A stretch of 8,501 nucleotides of DNA from Deltaproteobacteria bacterium RIFOXYA12_FULL_61_11 (GTDB taxonomy: Bacteria; Bdellovibrionota_F; JAHFAK01; YA12-FULL-61-11), in assembly GCA_001799195.1 (NCBI GenBank), contig MGSU01000212.1:1-8501 (forward strand). The letters are read 5' to 3'. The translations under genes were made by a program, and so were the position numbers. The notes beneath the pieces were generated by a model. That model saw only the letters and a program-made list of their open reading frames with translations, was not told the DNA's origin and ran no database searches. Positions 5,659 through 8,501 of the stretch are shown piece after piece. Within the stretch, counting starts at the first letter, position 1. Each line of letters opens with the position of its first letter.

Positions 5659-6876
5659 ATGTACACCCAACAAACCCATTTCAATACCACCACCGGCGAT
5701 GGACGCACCGTATTGGTCCGCAATGCCACGATCGATGATGCTACTGCACTGAAATCGTTATACATAGAGGTCTATGGCGGACATTACACCCTGGAAGTGA
5801 TCAACAACCTGTCTATCATGCGCCAAGCACTCTCCAGCCATGATTATTACTGGTTGGTGCTCGAGTATCGCGAACAACTGGTTGGTAGCGTCATCTTCCT
5901 GGTCAATCGTCGACAGAAACTGGCAAAAGTCTTCGCAGCGATCGTCCGCGAAGATTTCCGCGGTCACAACCTGACAACCTTGTTGATCGAGCACGGTATC
6001 GAACTCCTGATGCGTCGCAAGCACTGGGTCGAGATCGTCTATGCCACGACCCGCACGGTTTCGCCCGCTCCCCAGCGTCTGGTCGAACATATCGGGTTCA
6101 AGAAACTCGGCATCTTCCCCAACGTCCGCAAGGTGCTGGGTTACGAAACCCATGGACTCGCGGGACTCTTCTCCGAGGCAGCCCTGGCCGCGCGCAAACA
6201 ACCGGTAGTATTGATCCCCGAACTACTTCCTCTCTTCGAGATCGTCAGTACTGACCTGCCGCTCGGGAAAGCCGTCATCGAGGAGGTCAAACCGACCCCG
6301 AACATCTATCACTCAGATTCTGCATATGATTTTGAAATCATCCGCGGCGCTCCCCGCTTCATCCAACAGCGTTTCTCCGAATTGAAGAAGCGCGGCCGCA
6401 TCACCATGCACTTCTTTCCCTTCCACACCCCGAACCTCCTCCTCGTCACGTCCGATCTCTCCACCGAGATCTATTGTCATTATTCCGAGGCAGACCGGCA
6501 TTGCGTGATCATCGGTTACGGAGGCAATCGCAAGATCGATAACTATACCCATTTCCTCGACAGCATCAGTTTCACCCTGGAAGACCTAGGCATTCGGTAC
6601 CTCGAGTTGCTGGTCGGGGCTTACAATCCCAAGACCCTCCGGGAAGTCCTGAATGCCCGTTTCCTGCCGAGCGCCTATTTCCCGGCCATGCGGATCATCT
6701 CGCGCGGTGACAAGAATCCCTTCTACCACCCTGGTGAGCGTCTCGATTACATCGTCTTCTCCAAGTCCTTCGAGGTACTCGATTTCCATAATATCAAACC
6801 CGAGGGTAAGAACATCGATTACCTGCGCTATTACTTCTCGATGTGGAAGGAAATGTATATCGCTCGCAATATCTGA
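5659..6876 (+). CDS. GNAT-family acyltransferase, 405 aa
   Basis: Encodes 405 residues from ATG 5659. The N-terminal half looks like a GNAT acyltransferase: TVLVRNATIDDATAL opens the fold at about residues 17-31, and the acetyl-CoA loop IVREDFRGHNLTTLLIEHG is at 95-113, with the R-G-H-N-L pattern in place of the common RxxGxG/A. A cysteine-free C-terminal GNAT edge HIGFKKLGIFPN follows near 144-155. The C-terminal half (about 180-405) has a second motif resembling the end of a GNAT fold, LNARFLPSAYFPAMR at 331-345, so it may be a degenerate second domain. The substrate is unknown. No membrane segment or signal peptide is seen. An in-frame TTG at 5608 with GAGAGG five bases upstream would add 17 residues; I prefer ATG 5659 although its ribosome binding site is weak. 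It is divergent from the ligase and convergent with the next gene, 15 bases away. Confidence 0.85.
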   Translation: MYTQQTHFNTTTGDGRTVLVRNATIDDATALKSLYIEVYGGHYTLEVINNLSIMRQALSSHDYYWLVLEYREQLVGSVIFLVNRRQKLAKVFAAIVREDFRGHNLTTLLIEHGIELLMRRKHWVEIVYATTRTVSPAPQRLVEHIGFKKLGIFPNVRKVLGYETHGLAGLFSEAALAARKQPVVLIPELLPLFEIVSTDLPLGKAVIEEVKPTPNIYHSDSAYDFEIIRGAPRFIQQRFSELKKRGRITMHFFPFHTPNLLLVTSDLSTEIYCHYSEADRHCVIIGYGGNRKIDNYTHFLDSISFTLEDLGIRYLELLVGAYNPKTLREVLNARFLPSAYFPAMRIISRGDKNPFYHPGERLDYIVFSKSFEVLDFHNIKPEGKNIDYLRYYFSMWKEMYIARNI

Positions 6877-6921
6877 ACAATACTTGTTCTCTCAGGGGGT
6901 TGATGGTCTTGAGCCCCTGAG
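6875..6921. terminator. Two hairpins between convergent genes
   Basis: GAACAA and TTGTTC (6875-6880, 6884-6889) pair around TAC, directly over the acyltransferase stop. CTCAGGGG and CCCCTGAG (6891-6898, 6914-6921) pair around a 15-base loop inside the last codons of the opposing gene. Both are perfect, and the position suits a bidirectional terminator, but neither is followed by a T-run. Confidence 0.3.
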
Positions 6922-8382
6922 CGTGGTGCTTTCTTGTTGCAACTCCTCGAGCAAGAAACGCCCCTCGATATCCAAGTGCGGACCGAACAGCAGGTAATAA
7001 CGACGCCGAAATGGGTCCCCGAGGAGGACCTCGACCAGTTGAGACCGAAGATCGTCGTTGTACTCTGCGTTCAGGTACACGAGGGTAACCTCTTCCAGGG
7101 GCACCACCGCTTCAAGGAAACGCGGGAGTTCCTCCGGAGTTTCTGCTGCCATCCACTTTGTAACGCGCGTCCCGAGGTGTACATAGACGGCAATTCCCAT
7201 GGAACACAGGGTTGCGAGCAGAAGAAGCCTACGAAACCAGCGTCTGGGGTGGGTCCCTGACCGCTCCAATACTCCAACCTGCAAACTTGACAAGGCATCA
7301 TTGGCTTCGGCGTTCGTCGGATCCTGGCGCAGGGCGAGGTCGAGACAGAAGCGTGCCGGACCGGGCTGCATCCGGCTGGCAAAATACGTCCCGAGGGCAT
7401 AGGCAATATGAGGATCGCGCGGGGCTTCCCACAGACAAGCCCCTAAGACCGGCAATTGATCTTCCCGAGCGAAATCCAGGTTCAATCTGGCCCAAGCAAG
7501 GTAGAAACGTACAACATTCACAGGCGGCAAGAAATCTCGTTCCTCGCACCGCCGGACCAAGAGGTCCCAGCGTTTCCCCTCGAACAGTCGCTGGAGGGTC
7601 TGGAACTCGGCCATCCGCTCTTGATAACCATGTTTGTCGAGGGTCTTCCCTTCATCGACAGGTTCCCCGAGCAGAGGAGTAAGCCTGTCGACCGGTGATG
7701 TTCTCCCTTCGAAAGCGATGCCGCCGAGCAATTCCAAGAGGAGCAGTTGCGCCAAGGATCGACTAGGCTCCCGTACCTCCTGTAGAGTTCCTGCCAGAAG
7801 CGCCTCCCGGGTATCCCCCGACCAGAACATCTCAGATAGGGCTACCGAATAGAGAGCCTCGCGCGGCAGGATCCGCCGGTACTTGACCTGTTGGAAGAAA
7901 TTCTCGAGCACCGTGGCCTTCTCGGTGCCTATTCCCGGTTGCAGGACACTCCATGCAAGGTATTCGGGCCTGGTCAGCGGGACGCGCTCGAGGTATTGAT
8001 GAGACGGCAGGAGGATGAGCTCCGAGGGGACGAGACCAACGAGTTTCTCGAGTCCCTCGCGGAGAAACAACCCATAGAAGAAACCGAGTACCGGATCGGA
8101 CACCTCCCCCTCTCGAGCCAATGCGGCCCATCGCCCGGCCTCTTCGGGAGTGGCGAGTTGTCTGTCGAGGAGAAAAACAGTGAAATCCTCGCGCGGTTCC
8201 AGGTCCAGGTGGACCGGCAAGCCCTCCACGAAATAACAGCAGGCGGTCGCTCCGGTCGCACACCGGAGGTGCAGCTCGCAGGAGGCCCGGACACGGTATA
8301 GCGCTTTGAAAAAACAGAATATCGTCCCCTGAGCACCCTCGGGGTGGGCGAGCAGGTTCGAGTCGAAAACCTGATTATTCAA
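6892..8382 (-). CDS. Probable PATAN-like protein with helical repeats and one TM helix
   Basis: Encodes 496 residues of unknown function. Residues 15-62 ([21 protein letters not shown], then [15 protein letters not shown]) resemble the PATAN/DUF4388 fold common in deltaproteobacterial regulators, where a short strand pair and a FxxGxPVH segment recur; this is recognition by pattern only. Residues 71-120 look like the helical segment often following it. Residues about 260-370 look like TPR helices, ending in [20 protein letters not shown] basic stretch (380-385) precedes a single hydrophobic helix at about 386-403, then comes a tail of about 90 residues, so most of the protein is probably cytoplasmic with the tail outside. 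The start is TTG, overlapping khpA by eight bases; no ATG or GTG lies between it and the first conserved part, and there is no clear Shine-Dalgarno, so translation is probably coupled to khpA. Confidence 0.75.
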   Translation of the reverse strand: MNNQVFDSNLLAHPEGAQGTIFCFFKALYRVRASCELHLRCATGATACCYFVEGLPVHLDLEPREDFTVFLLDRQLATPEEAGRWAALAREGEVSDPVLGFFYGLFLREGLEKLVGLVPSELILLPSHQYLERVPLTRPEYLAWSVLQPGIGTEKATVLENFFQQVKYRRILPREALYSVALSEMFWSGDTREALLAGTLQEVREPSRSLAQLLLLELLGGIAFEGRTSPVDRLTPLLGEPVDEGKTLDKHGYQERMAEFQTLQRLFEGKRWDLLVRRCEERDFLPPVNVVRFYLAWARLNLDFAREDQLPVLGACLWEAPRDPHIAYALGTYFASRMQPGPARFCLDLALRQDPTNAEANDALSSLQVGVLERSGTHPRRWFRRLLLLATLCSMGIAVYVHLGTRVTKWMAAETPEELPRFLEAVVPLEEVTLVYLNAEYNDDLRSQLVEVLLGDPFRRRYYLLFGPHLDIEGRFLLEELQQESTTLRGSRPSTP

Positions 8383-8501
8383 TGATTTCGAGGATGGCCT
8401 TCTTGTGATACTTGGCGGCCACCGCGGACAGGATGGTGCGCAGGGCCCTGGCGGTATTGCCCTTCTTGCCGATGACCTTGCCGATATCGTCCCGAGCGAC
8501 C
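8375..8501 (-). CDS. khpA: KH-domain RNA-binding protein, 3' part
   Basis: Only the last 41 codons and the TAA stop lie in the window; the gene continues past the right edge. The visible protein, from [20 protein letters not shown] to KAILEIIE, is the typical C-terminal half of KhpA (formerly YlqC), with the KH signature GKKG. The family is a small RNA-binding protein, often paired with KhpB, and its gene usually lies between rpsP and rimM-trmD. Here the gene directly downstream is instead the probable PATAN-like gene, whose TTG start overlaps the khpA stop. Confidence 0.93.
   Translation of the reverse strand, partial: VARDDIGKVIGKKGNTARALRTILSAVAAKYHKKAILEIIE

Noticed and set aside
5659-6876. 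Lower G+C of the acyltransferase gene as a sign of transfer
   Set aside because: Sampled lines run from about 47 to 60 percent, overlapping efp (about 52 percent on one line), so the difference is not strong evidence.

Overview
The window reads as ordinary bacterial chromosome of moderately high G+C, probably from a deltaproteobacterial or myxobacterial-type lineage. The taxonomic hints are a ferrochelatase with an internal cysteine cluster of the kind described for Myxococcus, a protein with a probable PATAN/DUF4388-like N-terminus, and a TPR-fused O-antigen ligase family protein. None of these fixes the taxon. I see no CRISPR array, insertion sequence, phage gene or toxin-antitoxin pair.

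Layout. On the left, hemH (27-1073, minus) faces away from an efp-epmA pair (1411-2881, plus), with about 340 bases between them. That gap holds a candidate hemH promoter with a palindrome in its spacer, a 20-codon reading frame with a perfect Shine-Dalgarno, and a small hairpin. efp and epmA overlap by 14 bases. They encode elongation factor P and the lysyl-tRNA-synthetase paralogue that attaches beta-lysine to it, so substrate and modifying enzyme are translated from one message. A serine tRNA (anticodon UGA; 2916-3000, minus) follows, convergent with epmA. Then comes a large membrane protein of the O-antigen ligase/polymerase family with a C-terminal TPR region (3036-5420, minus).

A divergent intergenic region (5421-5658) carrying an exact 11-bp direct repeat separates the ligase from a 405-residue GNAT-type acyltransferase (5659-6876, plus). 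The acyltransferase is convergent with a 496-residue protein that has a probable PATAN-like N-terminus, a helical repeat middle and one transmembrane helix (6892-8382, minus). That gene starts on TTG inside the last codons of khpA (KH-domain RNA-binding protein), whose 3' part fills the right edge.

Together the genes cover haem synthesis, translation (EF-P and its modifier, tRNA-Ser, KhpA) and envelope or glycan functions. Only efp-epmA forms a clear pathway unit. The points most worth a second look are the efp-epmA coupling, the C8 tract in the ligase gene, the unusual gene placed directly after khpA, and the internal-cysteine ferrochelatase. I did not find a convincing wholly new system.
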